From assembly GCF_030512175.1 (NCBI RefSeq), contig NZ_JAULBL010000002.1, forward strand, positions 1,610,149 through 1,674,148: 64,000 nucleotides of DNA. The letters are read 5' to 3'. This stretch comes from Paeniglutamicibacter sulfureus (GTDB taxonomy: Bacteria; Actinomycetota; Actinomycetes; Actinomycetales; Micrococcaceae). The notes beneath the pieces were generated by a model. The model ran no database searches. It was not told where the DNA came from and saw nothing but the letters and a program-made list of their open reading frames with translations. Below, in pieces: positions 51,560-62,791 of this stretch (position 1 is its first letter; the number at the start of each line of letters is the position of its first letter). A program made the position numbers and the translations under genes.

Positions 51560-52753
51560 ATGGCGGGGAACACAACGGCGCTCCTCAGTGCCCCGGCGGC
51601 ATCACCCCTCAGTCAAACCGCCGAGGCCACACCGAAAAGCGCGCAGAAACCACCCCGGCTGGCGCTGCTGGACGGTCTGCGTTTCGCGGCCGCCGTCCTG
51701 GTGGTCCTGTTTCACTACACCGCTTGGCACCACGGTTTTTGGGGCACCGCCGAAGCCAAGGACGCCTGGCCTGTCCTGTCGAAGGTCACCGTCTATGGCA
51801 ACATGGGCGTGCAATTGTTCTTCATCATCAGCGGATTTGTCATCCTGCTTTCCGCCTACGGCAAGGGTGCCGGACGGTTTATCGGATCGCGCGTGGGCCG
51901 GTTGTACCCGGCCTATTGGTTTGCGGTGTTGGCGACCGGATTCCTGGTGATCGTCATGTGGCCCCAGGTGGGGTCGGGCCTTGGCGGCAAGGAGCTGACG
52001 GCGAACCTCACGATGTTCCATCCGCTCATGGGATTGCGGCACATCGACGGTGTCTACTGGACGTTGTGGGTCGAGATGCGCTTCTACCTGCTCATCCTCG
52101 CGCTGATAATCCTGCGCCTGCTGACCATCCGCAGCATGACCATCCTTGCGGTGGTTTGGCCCGTGCTCGGCCTCGCGGCGCAACTCATGAACCGAGAGGC
52201 CGCCGCCGAGAACCTCATGAGCGATTATGCGGCCCTCTTTTCCGGCGGGATCGTCTTGTTCTTGATCTATCGCTTCGGGCACAGCATCCTGCGCTGGTCG
52301 GTGCTGGCGTTGAACGTGGGAATCGCCGCCTACTTCACCGGTATCAAGGGTCCCACCGAAGCGCTGGAACTGGTTGGCTATGTGGTCCCGGCCTGGCACT
52401 ACTGGCTCATCATCGTGGGACTATTTGCCGCCGTGGCGCTGCTTTCGCTCACGCGCCTGGGCAATGTGCAGTGGAAGTTCCTGGGAATCCTGGGCGCGCT
52501 GACCTACCCGGTCTATCTGCTGCATCAGGTATGGGGCTGGTGGATGATTGACCACTTCGCTCCCGTGCTGGGCCAATACGTAACGCTGCCGCTGGTCATG
52601 GGCATCGTCTTCACTGTCGCTTTCCTGGTCCACCGTTTCATCGAGCGGCCTTCTGCCAAGCCGTTGGCGGCGGCCACCACCCGGGGACTTGGCTACCTCG
52701 GCGGCCGTCTCGCTCCTAGGAAGAAGGTCGCGACTCCGGCTCCGGGTCGCTGA
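51560..52753 (+). CDS. Acyltransferase 3 family membrane protein
   Basis: 397 residues. The family start LALLDGLRFAAAVLVVLFHYTAWHH has the R and H expected in the active region; QLFFIISGFVILLSAYGKGAGRFIGSRVGRLYPAYWFAVL and VYWTLWVEMRFYLL follow, with about ten helices and a basic C-terminal tail. Such proteins O-acylate peptidoglycan, polysaccharides or lipids; the acceptor is unknown. Start ATG 51560 with TAGGGAGA. It sits between two ribosomal/transcription operons. Its 3' end overlaps the convergent YbaK gene by 38 nt. Confidence 0.9.
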   Translation: MAGNTTALLSAPAASPLSQTAEATPKSAQKPPRLALLDGLRFAAAVLVVLFHYTAWHHGFWGTAEAKDAWPVLSKVTVYGNMGVQLFFIISGFVILLSAYGKGAGRFIGSRVGRLYPAYWFAVLATGFLVIVMWPQVGSGLGGKELTANLTMFHPLMGLRHIDGVYWTLWVEMRFYLLILALIILRLLTIRSMTILAVVWPVLGLAAQLMNREAAAENLMSDYAALFSGGIVLFLIYRFGHSILRWSVLALNVGIAAYFTGIKGPTEALELVGYVVPAWHYWLIIVGLFAAVALLSLTRLGNVQWKFLGILGALTYPVYLLHQVWGWWMIDHFAPVLGQYVTLPLVMGIVFTVAFLVHRFIERPSAKPLAAATTRGLGYLGGRLAPRKKVATPAPGR

Positions 52754-53219
52754 TGTCCGCCACTGTGGCATCCAGCGCGGCAATCAAGGCTGTCGAATCC
52801 ACAAAGGCCGAATGCCCGTGTGCGCCGGCACCAATGCAGATCCTCCCCGGTTCCATGCCCAAGTCGGCGTAAACCGGCCACGGCGTGCTTGACCCGAGCG
52901 GAGTGATGGTGCCGCGCTCGTAGCCCGTTGCCGCGAAGGCAACGTCGGAGTGCGGCATGGACAACTTGTTCACGCCCAGCAGGGAACGCAGCTTGGGCCA
53001 GGAAATGACCCTGTCTCCGGGAATCAGGGCGAAGAAGAAAGATCCGTCCTTGTGCTTCACCACCAGGGACTTGATGATTTCGCGCGGTTCGACGCCCAAC
53101 AGGCCCGCCGCCTCGGCCAGGCTCCGGGCCGGCGGACGGGAAACGACGTGGACATCCAGGCCGCGCTTGGCGGCGTCCTGTTGCATGCGGGCCACTCCCG
53201 CCGGAACCTGCTCTGCCAC
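52716..53219 (-). CDS. YbaK/EbsC-family aminoacyl-tRNA deacylase
   Basis: 167 residues. VVSRPPARSLAEAAGLLGVEPREIIKSLVVKHKDGSFFFALIPGDRVISWPKLRSLLG carries the family lysine (IIKSLVV) that in Cys-tRNA(Pro) deacylases is essential, and the G-T-I-T-P-L-G segment and final GAGAHGHSAFVDSTALIAAL complete the fold. Likely removes mischarged amino acids from tRNA. The GTG start lies 4 nt after the thiolase stop, so the pair is cotranscribed. The 3' end overlaps the acyltransferase gene on the other strand. Confidence 0.88.
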   Translation of the reverse strand: MAEQVPAGVARMQQDAAKRGLDVHVVSRPPARSLAEAAGLLGVEPREIIKSLVVKHKDGSFFFALIPGDRVISWPKLRSLLGVNKLSMPHSDVAFAATGYERGTITPLGSSTPWPVYADLGMEPGRICIGAGAHGHSAFVDSTALIAALDATVADISDPEPESRPSS

Positions 53220-53223
53220 GGTC

Positions 53224-54417
53224 CTAGGCCTCCCGGCTCAACAGCAGGGCATCGCCTTGGCCTCCGCCGCCACAGAGGCTGACGGCGGTCTTGCCCGAAC
53301 CGCGGCGCTTTAGTTCCATGGCCGCGGTCAGGGCCAGGCGCGCCCCGGAGGCGCCGATGGGGTGCCCCAGGGCAATCGCGCCGCCGTGGATGTTGGTCTT
53401 GTCCAGGGGGTATCCAAGGTCCTTCAGCGACTGGCATGCCACGGCACCGAACGCCTCGTTGATCTCGATGAAGTCGAGGTCCGAGGTCGCCCATCCCTGC
53501 TTCTTCAAGGCCGCGGTGATCGAATTCGATGGCTGGGAATGCAACGAGTTGTCGGGACCGGCGACCTGGCCAGCGGCGCCGATGGTAGCCAGGATCTCCA
53601 GGTTGCGGGACCGGGCGTACTCCCGCGAGGTGACGATGACGGCAGCGGCTCCGTCGGACAGGGGAGAGGAGTTTCCGGCGGTGATAGTGCCGTCCTTGGC
53701 GAAGGCCGGGCGCAACCCGGCCAGCGTCTCGATCGTCGCGTTCGGGCGGACGCCCTCGTCGGTGTCGACCACCAAGGTACCTCCCTTGCGTTGCGGGATG
53801 CTGACCGTCACGATTTCTTCCGCAAAGACACCTGAGTTGATGGCAGCAGCGGCCCGCTGGTGCGAAGCCGCAGCCACCTCGTCCTGCTGGGTGCGGGTCA
53901 GGCCCAGGACGGAGTTCTTGGCTTCGGTGCTCATGCCCATCGAGTTGCCGTCAAAGGCGTCGGTCAGCCCGTCGTGGGCGACGGAGTCGATGGCCGAGAT
54001 GTTTCCGTAGGTCCAGCCCTGGCGCGAACCCGGCAGCAGGTGCGGCGTCTGCGACATGGATTCCTGGCCTCCGGCAACCACGACGTCGGCGTCGCCCACG
54101 CGGATCAACCGGGCGGCGTCGGTGATGGCGGCAAGCCCGGAGAGGCAGACCTTGTTCAAAGTCGTCGCATTGACGTCCCAGCCGATCCCGGCGGTAATGG
54201 CGCTTTGGCGCGCAGGGTTCTGCCCGCAGCCGGCCTGGACCACGTGGCCCATGATCACCGCCTGCACCTCGGCTGCGGGGATTCCGGACCGCTCCAGTGC
54301 ACCACGGATGGCGGCCGCCCCCAGTTCGACGGCACTGAGGCTGGAAAGTTGGCCGTTGAGCCGGCCAAAGGGCGTGCGGGCACCTGCGACCAGCACGGCG
54401 TCTCGTGGTGAGGACAT
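53224..54417 (-). CDS. Acetyl-CoA C-acetyltransferase (thiolase)
   Basis: 397 residues. The acyl-accepting cysteine is C91 in LNKVCLSGLAA; the histidine loop GGAIALGHPIGASGAR and the second cysteine in VSLCGGGGQGDALLL are intact. It condenses or cleaves acetoacetyl-CoA/3-ketoacyl-CoA. No other fatty-acid oxidation or isoprenoid gene is next to it, so direction is not clear. The start ATG 54417 opens MSSPRDAVLVAGARTPFGRLNG. YbaK follows 4 nt later. Confidence 0.94.
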   Translation of the reverse strand: MSSPRDAVLVAGARTPFGRLNGQLSSLSAVELGAAAIRGALERSGIPAAEVQAVIMGHVVQAGCGQNPARQSAITAGIGWDVNATTLNKVCLSGLAAITDAARLIRVGDADVVVAGGQESMSQTPHLLPGSRQGWTYGNISAIDSVAHDGLTDAFDGNSMGMSTEAKNSVLGLTRTQQDEVAAASHQRAAAAINSGVFAEEIVTVSIPQRKGGTLVVDTDEGVRPNATIETLAGLRPAFAKDGTITAGNSSPLSDGAAAVIVTSREYARSRNLEILATIGAAGQVAGPDNSLHSQPSNSITAALKKQGWATSDLDFIEINEAFGAVACQSLKDLGYPLDKTNIHGGAIALGHPIGASGARLALTAAMELKRRGSGKTAVSLCGGGGQGDALLLSREA

Positions 54418-54565
54418 GATCGGAATCTCGCTTTCGGGTAGTACCGGGAATAAGTACTTACCTCTAGGCTAGCGCGATGTGGTTTGCGCCACAGAACTTC
54501 CATCCAATGGTGACGGAACTCTCATCCCGTTCCCGGCCTGGGGTGCCGGGTTGCACGCGGGCCGC

Positions 54566-54594
54566 TGGACATGGTAAGTCCCATGGTGTAACGT
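54566..54594 (+). promoter_or_regulatory. rpoBC promoter, TGGACA-N17-TAACGT
   Basis: TGGACA (54566-54571) and TAACGT (54589-54594) with a 17-nt spacer and a TG before the -10. Transcription would begin near 54601, giving a leader of about 125 nt. The rest of the 54418-54725 interval has no gene. Confidence 0.75.
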
Positions 54595-54725
54595 GGAACT
54601 TTGCGTCTTCTCTTTTCATCTCCGGCCTTCATATAGCGGTGGGCCTGCTCAGCGGTGCTGTGATCAGTGAAACTCTTCACAGAGAGACGACGCCGGAAAC
54701 CTGACGGTCTGTGGAAGGATCCATC

Positions 54726-57700
54726 TTGGTCGCCTCGAGCACCTCTAACAACCAAACCGCTAGTTCGGCCCGCAGCGCGGAATATGCTGGCCGACTTTCT
54801 TTTGCAAAGATTCACGAACCACTTGACGTCCCCAACCTGCTGGCACTGCAGACCGAGAGCTTTGACTGGCTCATCGGCAACGAGCGCTGGAAGAACCGTC
54901 TGGCGTACGCCCAGACCATTGGTGACACCAGTGTAGCCAGCATCTCTGGCCTGGCCGAGATCTTCGAAGAGATCTCCCCGATTGAAGACTTCCAGGAGAC
55001 CATGTCCCTGAGCTTCTCGGAGCCGGAGTTCGCTGATCCGAAGTACACCATGGCCGAGTGCAAGGACCGCGACGCCACGTACGCCGCTCCGCTGTACGTC
55101 AAGGCCGAGTTCATGAACAACAACACGGGCGAAATCAAGCAGCAGACCGTGTTCATGGGCGACTTCCCGCTGATGACCGACAAGGGTACCTTCATCATCA
55201 ACGGCACCGAGCGTGTCGTGGTGTCCCAGCTGGTTCGTTCCCCGGGCGCCTACTTTGAGCGCACCCCGGACAAGACCAGTGACAAGGACATCTTCACCGC
55301 GAAGATCATCCCGTCGCGTGGTGCCTGGTTCGAACTCGAAATCGACAAGCGCGACCAGGTCGGCGTCCGCCTCGACCGCAAGCGCAAGCAGTCGGTCACC
55401 GTCCTGCTCAAGGCCCTCGGCTGGACCGAAGGCCGCATCCTGGAAGAGTTCGGACAGTACGACTCGATCCGCGCGACCCTGGAGAAGGACACCACCGATA
55501 CCCAGGAAGAAGCCCTCCTGGATATCTACCGCAAGCTTCGCCCGGGCGAGCCGCCGACGGTCGATGCAGCACAGGCGTTGCTCAAGAACCTCTACTTCGA
55601 GGCGAAGCGCTACGACCTGGCCAAGGTTGGTCGTTACAAGATCAACCGCAAGCTCGGTGTCGACACCCCGCTGAACAGCCCCGACGCCTCGGTCCTGAAC
55701 ATCGACGACATCGTCGCGATGATCAAGTTCCTGGTGGCGCTGCACGCCGGCGAGAAGACCACCCCGGGCATTCGCGACGGCAAGCCCGTCGACCTGACCG
55801 TGAGCATCGATGACATCGACCACTTCGGCAACCGTCGCATCCGCGCCGTGGGCGAATTGATCGAGAACCAGGTCCGCACGGGCCTGTCCCGCATGGAGCG
55901 CGTCGTTCGCGAACGCATGACCACGCAGGACGTCGAGGCGATCACCCCGCAGACGCTGATCAACATCCGTCCGGTTGTTGCGGCGATCAAGGAGTTCTTC
56001 GGAACCTCCCAGCTCTCGCAGTTCATGGACCAGAACAACCCGCTGGCCGGTTTGACGCACAAGCGTCGTCTCTCCGCGCTGGGCCCGGGCGGTCTGTCCC
56101 GTGACCGTGCAGGCATGGAAGTCCGAGACGTCCACCCGTCCCACTACGGACGCATGTGCCCGATTGAAACCCCTGAAGGCCCGAACATTGGCCTGATCGG
56201 TTCGTTGGCGACCTATGGCCGCATCAACGCCTTCGGCTTCATCGAAACCCCGTACCGCCAGGTCGTCGATGGCCGGGTCACCGGCCAGATCGACTACTTG
56301 ACGGCCGACGACGAGCTCGATTCCTTCATCGCACAGGCCAACGCGCCGCTGGGCGAAGACGGAAGCTTCCTCGAAGAAGGCGTCCTGGTCCGTGAAAAGG
56401 GCGGTGGAGGCGAGCCTGTCATCGTCGAGCCGTCCGAGATCGAGTACATGGACGTTTCCCCGCGCCAGATGGTGTCGGTGGCAACCGCCCTGATTCCGTT
56501 CCTCGAGCACGACGATGCCAACCGCGCACTGATGGGCGCCAACATGCAGCGCCAGGCCGTGCCGCTGCTGGCCTCCGAATCCCCGCTCGTGGGTACCGGC
56601 ATGGAGAAGTTCGCAGCCGTGGATGCCGGCGATTCCGTCGTTGCCACCACCGGCGGTGTCGTCTCCGAGGTCTCGGCCGACCTGGTCACCGTCATGAACG
56701 ATGACGGCACCGAGGCCGCATACCCGATCATGAAGTTTGCACGCTCCAACCAGGGCAACGCATACAACCAGCGCGTGATGGTGTCCGAGGGCGACCGGGT
56801 TGACTACAACTCGATCATCGCCGACGGCCCGTCCACCGACAAGGGCGAGCTCGCCCTGGGCAAGAACCTCCTCGTGGCGTTCATGTCCTGGGAAGGCCAC
56901 AACTTCGAGGATGCAATCATCCTCTCGCAGCGCATGGTCTCCGACGATGTGCTGACCTCGATCCACATCGAGGAGCACGAAGTCGACGCCCGCGACACCA
57001 AGCTTGGTGCCGAGGAGATCACCCGGGACATCCCGAACGTCTCCGAGGAAATCCTGGCGCAGCTCGACGAGCGCGGCATCATCCACATCGGTGCCGAGGT
57101 CGAAGCCGGCGACATCCTCGTCGGCCGTGTCACGCCCAAGGGCGAGACCGAGCTGACCCCGGAAGAGCGCCTGCTGCGCGCCATCTTCGGTGAGAAGTCC
57201 CGCGAAGTTCGCGACACCTCGCTGAAGGTTCCGCACGGCGAGTCCGGCGTGGTCATCGGCGTACGCATCTTCGATCGCGACAACGACGACGACCTGCCCC
57301 CGGGCGTCAACCAGCTGGTCCGCGTTTACGTGGCCCAGAAGCGCAAGATCACCAACGGTGACAAGCTCGCTGGCCGCCACGGCAACAAGGGCGTCATCTC
57401 CAAGATCCTGCCGATCGAGGACATGCCGTTCCTGGAAGACGGAACCGCCGTCGACATCGTCCTGAACCCGCTGGGTGTTCCGGGTCGAATGAACGTCGGA
57501 CAGGTCCTGGAAATCCACCTGGCCTGGGCTGCGAAGCAGGGCTGGAAGATCGAGGGCGAGCCCGAGTGGGTCAAGAACCTGCCGGCCCTCCCGCGTGAAA
57601 TGGGATCCACCAAGGTTGCCAGCCCCGTCTTCGACGGTGCGTCGGAGGACGAAATCCGCGGGCTGCTCGACCACACGGCAGTGACCCGCGACGGCGTCCG

Positions 57701-58232
57701 CCTGATCGGCAACTCCGGAAAGGCCCGTCTGTTCGACGGCCGCTCCGGCGAGCCGTTCCCGGATCCGGTGTCCGTGGGCTACATGTACATCTTGAAGCTC
57801 CACCACCTGGTGGACGACAAGATCCACGCCCGTTCCACCGGTCCGTACTCCATGATCACCCAGCAGCCGCTGGGTGGTAAGGCACAGTTCGGTGGTCAGC
57901 GCTTTGGTGAAATGGAAGTGTGGGCCCTGGAGGCCTACGGTGCCGCATACACCTTGCAGGAACTGCTCACGATCAAGTCCGATGACATCCACGGTCGCGT
58001 GAAGGTCTACGAGGCAATCGTCAAGGGCGAGAACATCCCGGAACCAGGTGTCCCGGAATCGTTCAAGGTCCTGATCAAGGAAATGCAGTCGTTGTGCTTG
58101 AACGTCGAGGTCCTCGGAACCGACGGCCAAACCATCGAAATGCGAGACTCGGACGAAGAAGTCTTCCGGGCCGCGGAAGAACTCGGCATCGACCTTTCCC
58201 GGTCGGAGCCGAACTCCGTCGAAGAGGTCTAG
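54726..58232 (+). CDS. rpoB: RNA polymerase beta subunit
   Basis: 1168 residues from TTG 54726, chosen because GGAAGGAT ends 6 nt before it; an upstream in-frame GTG (54711) would add five codons and overlap that site. [27 protein letters not shown] opens the conserved part. The rifampicin region [29 protein letters not shown] carries D435, H445 and S450, the wild-type residues (numbering equals that of M. tuberculosis), so no common resistance change is present. [19 protein letters not shown] and the C-terminal anchor [14 protein letters not shown]-like region are intact. rpoC follows after 185 nt. Confidence 0.98.
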   Translation: MVASSTSNNQTASSARSAEYAGRLSFAKIHEPLDVPNLLALQTESFDWLIGNERWKNRLAYAQTIGDTSVASISGLAEIFEEISPIEDFQETMSLSFSEPEFADPKYTMAECKDRDATYAAPLYVKAEFMNNNTGEIKQQTVFMGDFPLMTDKGTFIINGTERVVVSQLVRSPGAYFERTPDKTSDKDIFTAKIIPSRGAWFELEIDKRDQVGVRLDRKRKQSVTVLLKALGWTEGRILEEFGQYDSIRATLEKDTTDTQEEALLDIYRKLRPGEPPTVDAAQALLKNLYFEAKRYDLAKVGRYKINRKLGVDTPLNSPDASVLNIDDIVAMIKFLVALHAGEKTTPGIRDGKPVDLTVSIDDIDHFGNRRIRAVGELIENQVRTGLSRMERVVRERMTTQDVEAITPQTLINIRPVVAAIKEFFGTSQLSQFMDQNNPLAGLTHKRRLSALGPGGLSRDRAGMEVRDVHPSHYGRMCPIETPEGPNIGLIGSLATYGRINAFGFIETPYRQVVDGRVTGQIDYLTADDELDSFIAQANAPLGEDGSFLEEGVLVREKGGGGEPVIVEPSEIEYMDVSPRQMVSVATALIPFLEHDDANRALMGANMQRQAVPLLASESPLVGTGMEKFAAVDAGDSVVATTGGVVSEVSADLVTVMNDDGTEAAYPIMKFARSNQGNAYNQRVMVSEGDRVDYNSIIADGPSTDKGELALGKNLLVAFMSWEGHNFEDAIILSQRMVSDDVLTSIHIEEHEVDARDTKLGAEEITRDIPNVSEEILAQLDERGIIHIGAEVEAGDILVGRVTPKGETELTPEERLLRAIFGEKSREVRDTSLKVPHGESGVVIGVRIFDRDNDDDLPPGVNQLVRVYVAQKRKITNGDKLAGRHGNKGVISKILPIEDMPFLEDGTAVDIVLNPLGVPGRMNVGQVLEIHLAWAAKQGWKIEGEPEWVKNLPALPREMGSTKVASPVFDGASEDEIRGLLDHTAVTRDGVRLIGNSGKARLFDGRSGEPFPDPVSVGYMYILKLHHLVDDKIHARSTGPYSMITQQPLGGKAQFGGQRFGEMEVWALEAYGAAYTLQELLTIKSDDIHGRVKVYEAIVKGENIPEPGVPESFKVLIKEMQSLCLNVEVLGTDGQTIEMRDSDEEVFRAAEELGIDLSRSEPNSVEEV

Positions 58233-58242
58233 TTCCCACCCC

Positions 58243-58305
58243 GTGTTCGCGGGTCGGGGGAGTGCGGGGGGCCAAGCGCCCCCGGCACTCCCCGGCCCGG
58301 AACAC
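58243..58305 (+). promoter_or_regulatory. Long hairpin in the rpoB-rpoC interval
   Basis: GTGTT (58243-58247) pairs with AACAC (58301-58305), CGGG with CCCG, GGGGAGTGC (58257-58265) with GCACTCCCC (58285-58293), and GGGGG with CCCCC around a short loop. No T run follows, so it is more likely a processing or pausing element than a terminator. Confidence 0.75.
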
Positions 58306-58417
58306 GCCACGGAACTGGATTTCTTCCAGACCCAACGGTGAGCGCGGATCCGCACCGGATCCGCGAACACCTCACCACATTAGACTTCAGAGAACTTAGA
58401 AGAGAGATAAGGACCAT

Positions 58418-61400
58418 ATGTCCAGCGAATCCTCATTCGGCCTCATGCGCATCGGCCTGGCAACTGCGGAAGAGATCCGCGGGTGGAGCTACGGCGAGGT
58501 AAAGAAGCCCGAAACCATCAACTACCGCACCCTCAAGCCGGAGAAGGACGGTCTTTTCTGCGAAAAGATCTTCGGTCCGACCCGTGACTGGGAGTGCAAC
58601 TGCGGCAAGTACAAGCGCGTGCGTTTCAAGGGCATCATTTGCGAGCGCTGTGGCGTCGAAGTCACCCGCGCCAAGGTCCGTCGCGAGCGCATGGGCCACA
58701 TCGAGCTCGCCGCTCCGGTGACCCACATCTGGTACTTCAAGGGCGTTCCCTCGCGCTTGGGCTACCTGCTTGACCTGGCCCCGAAGGATCTTGAGAAGAT
58801 CATTTACTTCGCGGCCTACATGGTCACCGCCGTTGATGAAGAGCGCCGCCACGCCGAACTGCCGAACCTCCAGGCCCAGCATGACCTGGAACGCAAGCAG
58901 CTGGTTGACACCCGCGACTCCGACATCGCCGCCATTGCCCGCGACCTCGAGGACCAGCTTGCTGCCCTCGAAGCCGACGGTGCCAAGGCAGCGGAGAAGA
59001 AGAAGGCCCGCGACCTGGCCGACAAGACCATGGCACAGGTGCGTAAGCGCGCCGATGCCGACATCGAGCGTCTTGACCAGGTCTGGGACCGCTTCAAGAA
59101 CCTCAAGGTCGCCGACCTCGAGGGAGACGAAGGCCTGTTCCGCTCGCTGCGCGAGCGCTACGGACTGTACTTCGAAGGCTCCATGGGCGCCGAAGCCATC
59201 AAGAAGCGCCTCGAGGGCTTCGACATGGAAGCGGAAGCCGAGATCCTTCGCGAGATCATCGAGAACGGCAAGGGCCAGCGCAAGACGCGTGCCCTGAAGC
59301 GTCTCAAGGTCGTCAACGCGTTCCTGACCACCACCAACTCCCCGTTGGGCATGGTCCTGGACGCCGTTCCGGTGATCCCGCCGGAACTTCGCCCGATGGT
59401 GCAGCTGGACGGTGGCCGCTTTGCGACCTCCGACCTCAACGACCTGTACCGCCGCGTGATCAACCGCAACAACCGCCTCAAGCGCTTGTTGGACCTCGGC
59501 GCGCCGGAAATCATCGTGAACAACGAAAAGCGCATGCTGCAGGAAGCTGTGGACTCGCTCTTCGACAACGGTCGTCGCGGCCGTCCGGTGACCGGTCCGG
59601 GTAACCGCCCGCTGAAGTCCCTGAGCGACATGCTCAAGGGCAAGCAGGGTCGTTTCCGCCAGAACCTCCTCGGCAAGCGCGTCGACTACTCGGGTCGTTC
59701 GGTCATCGTGGTCGGCCCGCAGCTGAAGCTGCACCAGTGTGGTCTGCCCAAGCAGATGGCCCTGGAGCTCTTCAAGCCGTTCGTGATGAAGCGCCTGGTT
59801 GACCTCAACCACGCACAGAACATCAAGAGCGCCAAGCGCATGGTCGAGCGCTACCGTCCGCAGGTCTGGGACGTTCTCGAAGAGATCATCACCGAGCACC
59901 CGGTGCTGCTGAACCGTGCACCTACCCTGCACCGCTTGGGCATCCAGGCGTTCGAACCGCAGCTGGTTGAAGGCAAGGCCCTTCAGCTTCACCCGCTGGT
60001 TTGTGCCGCGTTCAACGCCGACTTCGACGGTGACCAGATGGCAGTTCACCTGCCGCTGAGCCCCGAAGCCCAGGCCGAGGCCCGGATCTTGATGCTCTCG
60101 AGCAACAACATCCTCAAGCCTTCGGATGGCCGCCCGGTTGCCCTGCCTTCGCAGGATATGATCATCGGCCTGCACCACCTGACCACCAAGCGCCTGGACG
60201 AGAAGGGCGCCGGTCGTGCGTTCTCCTCGACCTCCGAGGCGATCATGGCCATGGACCGCGGCGAACTGCACCTGAACTCGCCGGTCAAGATCCGCGTCTC
60301 GGGCTTCGTTCCGTCTGCGGAGCAGTCGGCTCCGGAAGGCTGGGTCGAGGGCACCGATGCGCTCATCGAAACCTCGCTGGGCCAGGTGCTCTTCAACGAG
60401 ACGCTGCCCGTGGACTACCCATGGGTTGAGCGTGTCGCAGGCAAGGACGCTCTCTCCGAGATCGTCAATGACCTGGCCGAGCGCTACCCGAAGGTCGTCA
60501 CCGCGGCAACGCTGGACAACCTCAAGGATGCAGGCTTCAAGTGGGCCACCCGCTCGGGTGTCACCGTGGCCATCTCGGACATCACCTCGAACATGGACAA
60601 GGCAGCCATCCTTGCTCCGTACGAAGTGAAGGCAACCCGCGTGCAGTCGCAGTACGACAAGGGCCTGATCGCGGACTCCGAGCGCCGCCAGGACCTGATC
60701 GACATCTGGACCAAGGCGACCGACGAAGTTGCCGAGGCCATGCGCGCCGGCATGGAAGAGCTGAACACCATTAACCGAATGGTGACCTCAAAGGCTCGTG
60801 GTAACTGGCTGCAGCTTCGCCAGATTGCCGGTATCCGTGGCCTGGTGTCCAACCCTAAGGGCGAGATCATCCCGCGTCCGATCAAGTCTTCCTACCGCGA
60901 AGGCCTGTCGGTTCTCGAGTACTTCATCGCCACCCACGGTGCCCGTAAGGGTCTGGCCGATACCGCGCTGAAGACCGCCAACTCGGGTTACCTGACCCGT
61001 CGTCTGGTGGACGTCTCGCAGGATGTCATCGTGCGCGAACTCGACTGCGGCACCAGCCGCGGCCTGAACGTGCCGATTGCATACACCGATGAGATCGGCA
61101 CCGTGCGCATGCACGAAACCGTCGAGAACTCCGCCTACACCCGTACGTTGGCCACCGATGTGACCAACGCAGAGGGCAAGGTGCTCGCCGAGGGCGGCTC
61201 GGACGTGGGCGACGTGCTCATCGACGAACTGTTCGCAGCCGGTGTCACCGACATCAAGGTCCGCTCCGTGCTGACCTGTGAGTCGGCCGTCGGAACCTGT
61301 GCACTGTGCTACGGCCGTTCGCTGGCCAGCGGCAAGACCGTGGACATCGGTGAGGCAGTGGGCATTATTGCCGCACAGTCCATTGGTGAGCCCGGTACCC

Positions 61401-62311
61401 AGCTGACCATGCGTACCTTCCACACCGGTGGTGCTGCTTCCGCGGAAGATATCACCCAGGGTCTGCCGCGTATCCAGGAGCTCTTCGAGGCACGTACCCC
61501 CAAGGGTGTTGCCCCGATCTCCGAGGTTGCCGGCCGCGTCACGATCGAGGACAGCGAGAAGCAGCTTCGCGTTGTCATCACCCCGGACAACGGCGACGAA
61601 GAAATCGCCTACCCGGTGCTGCGTCGTGCACGTCTGTTGGTTGTCGAGGGCGAGTCCGTCGCCGTTGGCCAGCAGCTGGTTGCAGGTGCGATCGACCCGA
61701 AGCAGGTTCTGCGAGTTCTAGGCCCGCGTGAGGCACAGAAGTTCCTCGTCCGCGAAGTCCAGGAGGTCTACCAGTCCCAGGGTGTTGGCATCCACGACAA
61801 GCACGTGGAAGTCATCGTTCGCCAGATGCTTCGCCGCATCACCGTCATCGAGTCGGGCGACACCGACTTGCTGCCGGGCGAGCTTGCTGACAAGGCACGC
61901 TTCCAGTCGGAGAACCGCAAGGCCGTCTCCGAGGGCAAGCGTCCGGCATCGGGCCGTGACGAGCTGATGGGTATCACCAAGGCTTCCTTGGCTACCGATT
62001 CCTGGCTCTCGGCCGCGTCCTTCCAGGAGACCACTCGTGTCCTGACCCAGGCCGCGATGGAAGGCAAGTCCGATCCATTGCTCGGCCTGAAGGAAAACGT
62101 GATCATCGGTAAGCTGATCCCGGCCGGCACCGGCCTGGACCGCTACACCCAGGTGAACGTGGAACCGACCGAGGCAGCGAAGGCTTCGCTGTTCACCGGA
62201 CAGTCCGCCTTCTCCACCGGCATGGACTACGACGGTCTGGAGCCGGGCCTCAGCCCGGAGTTCCACGCCATCGCAATGGATGACTACGATCTCGGCAACG
62301 ATTTCCGCTAA
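58418..62311 (+). CDS. rpoC: RNA polymerase beta' subunit
   Basis: 1297 residues. The N-terminal zinc finger [23 protein letters not shown], the catalytic NADFDGD (Asp 535, 537, 539) binding Mg2+, the trigger-loop region [29 protein letters not shown] and the second zinc site ([15 protein letters not shown]) are intact. An actinobacterial insertion of charged, helical sequence (about residues 140-230, with [25 protein letters not shown]) lies near the N-terminus. Start ATG 58418 with AAGGA upstream. It ends at a double terminator. Confidence 0.98.
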   Translation: MSSESSFGLMRIGLATAEEIRGWSYGEVKKPETINYRTLKPEKDGLFCEKIFGPTRDWECNCGKYKRVRFKGIICERCGVEVTRAKVRRERMGHIELAAPVTHIWYFKGVPSRLGYLLDLAPKDLEKIIYFAAYMVTAVDEERRHAELPNLQAQHDLERKQLVDTRDSDIAAIARDLEDQLAALEADGAKAAEKKKARDLADKTMAQVRKRADADIERLDQVWDRFKNLKVADLEGDEGLFRSLRERYGLYFEGSMGAEAIKKRLEGFDMEAEAEILREIIENGKGQRKTRALKRLKVVNAFLTTTNSPLGMVLDAVPVIPPELRPMVQLDGGRFATSDLNDLYRRVINRNNRLKRLLDLGAPEIIVNNEKRMLQEAVDSLFDNGRRGRPVTGPGNRPLKSLSDMLKGKQGRFRQNLLGKRVDYSGRSVIVVGPQLKLHQCGLPKQMALELFKPFVMKRLVDLNHAQNIKSAKRMVERYRPQVWDVLEEIITEHPVLLNRAPTLHRLGIQAFEPQLVEGKALQLHPLVCAAFNADFDGDQMAVHLPLSPEAQAEARILMLSSNNILKPSDGRPVALPSQDMIIGLHHLTTKRLDEKGAGRAFSSTSEAIMAMDRGELHLNSPVKIRVSGFVPSAEQSAPEGWVEGTDALIETSLGQVLFNETLPVDYPWVERVAGKDALSEIVNDLAERYPKVVTAATLDNLKDAGFKWATRSGVTVAISDITSNMDKAAILAPYEVKATRVQSQYDKGLIADSERRQDLIDIWTKATDEVAEAMRAGMEELNTINRMVTSKARGNWLQLRQIAGIRGLVSNPKGEIIPRPIKSSYREGLSVLEYFIATHGARKGLADTALKTANSGYLTRRLVDVSQDVIVRELDCGTSRGLNVPIAYTDEIGTVRMHETVENSAYTRTLATDVTNAEGKVLAEGGSDVGDVLIDELFAAGVTDIKVRSVLTCESAVGTCALCYGRSLASGKTVDIGEAVGIIAAQSIGEPGTQLTMRTFHTGGAASAEDITQGLPRIQELFEARTPKGVAPISEVAGRVTIEDSEKQLRVVITPDNGDEEIAYPVLRRARLLVVEGESVAVGQQLVAGAIDPKQVLRVLGPREAQKFLVREVQEVYQSQGVGIHDKHVEVIVRQMLRRITVIESGDTDLLPGELADKARFQSENRKAVSEGKRPASGRDELMGITKASLATDSWLSAASFQETTRVLTQAAMEGKSDPLLGLKENVIIGKLIPAGTGLDRYTQVNVEPTEAAKASLFTGQSAFSTGMDYDGLEPGLSPEFHAIAMDDYDLGNDFR

Positions 62312-62318
62312 GGCGTAA

Positions 62319-62349
62319 TTCTTCTCCCGCGCAGCGCGGGGGAGAAGAA
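62319..62349 (+). terminator. First hairpin after rpoC
   Basis: TTCTTCTCCCGCGC and GCGCGGGGGAGAAGAA form a stem around a single-base-centred loop, 8 nt after the rpoC stop. No T run follows. Confidence 0.75.
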
Positions 62350-62359
62350 CACGTAACGA

Positions 62360-62428
62360 GGCCGGCCCGTGCCGCGCTTCCCGTTCCTTGAAAGAGGATG
62401 GGGGAGCGCGGTGCGGGCCGGCCTTTTT
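62360..62428 (+). terminator. Second, strong intrinsic terminator after rpoC
   Basis: GGCCGGCCCG (62360-62369) pairs perfectly with CGGGCCGGCC (62414-62423), with CCGCGC/GCGCGG inside, followed by TTTTT. Confidence 0.92.
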
Positions 62429-62791
62429 GTGCTTGGAAGACCGGCTTGCGGCAACTGGCGGAGGTGTGCGCCCTGGGCGGTCACGGAACAGGGCCGGTGC
62501 AGGATGTTGGCCAGCGTTGAGGCATAGGAGCTTCGGAAGGCGCAATCTCCACTAGATGCAACTGCATCTGAATTGAGCGCCGTTCGCAGATCCAAATTGG
62601 GCAGCGCGTGGTCGCGGCAGGCTGTTCTGCCGGGGAGAAAGTGCCGAAGCGTGCGGCACCGGGCGCTGTCATTGGCAACGTCAGTCAGGGGATAAGTATC
62701 CTAGGACGGGGATGCGGACAGTTGGCCGCAGACCGGTGGTCCGCGCGGGCGACTGGACCACCAAGACTATGCCGCTGATGGAGCGGTCGCC
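62429..62791. other. Spacer between rpoC and the HNH gene
   Basis: About 360 nt with no supported gene. The only notable element is AGATGCAACTGCATCT at 62554-62569, a 6-bp-arm inverted repeat. No promoter can be assigned. Confidence 0.5.

Noticed and set aside
54522-58370. Minus-strand open frame of nearly 1300 codons opposite rpoB
   Set aside because: It mirrors rpoB codon by codon; the translation is rich in D, V, H and G without motifs, the usual antisense artefact of strong codon bias.
58433-60271. Minus-strand open frame of over 600 codons opposite rpoC
   Set aside because: Same antisense artefact; no start signal, no family resemblance.
62554-62569. Inverted repeat AGATGCAACTGCATCT after rpoC
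   Set aside because: Arms of 6 bp are short enough to occur by chance and no adjacent gene needs it; noted only.
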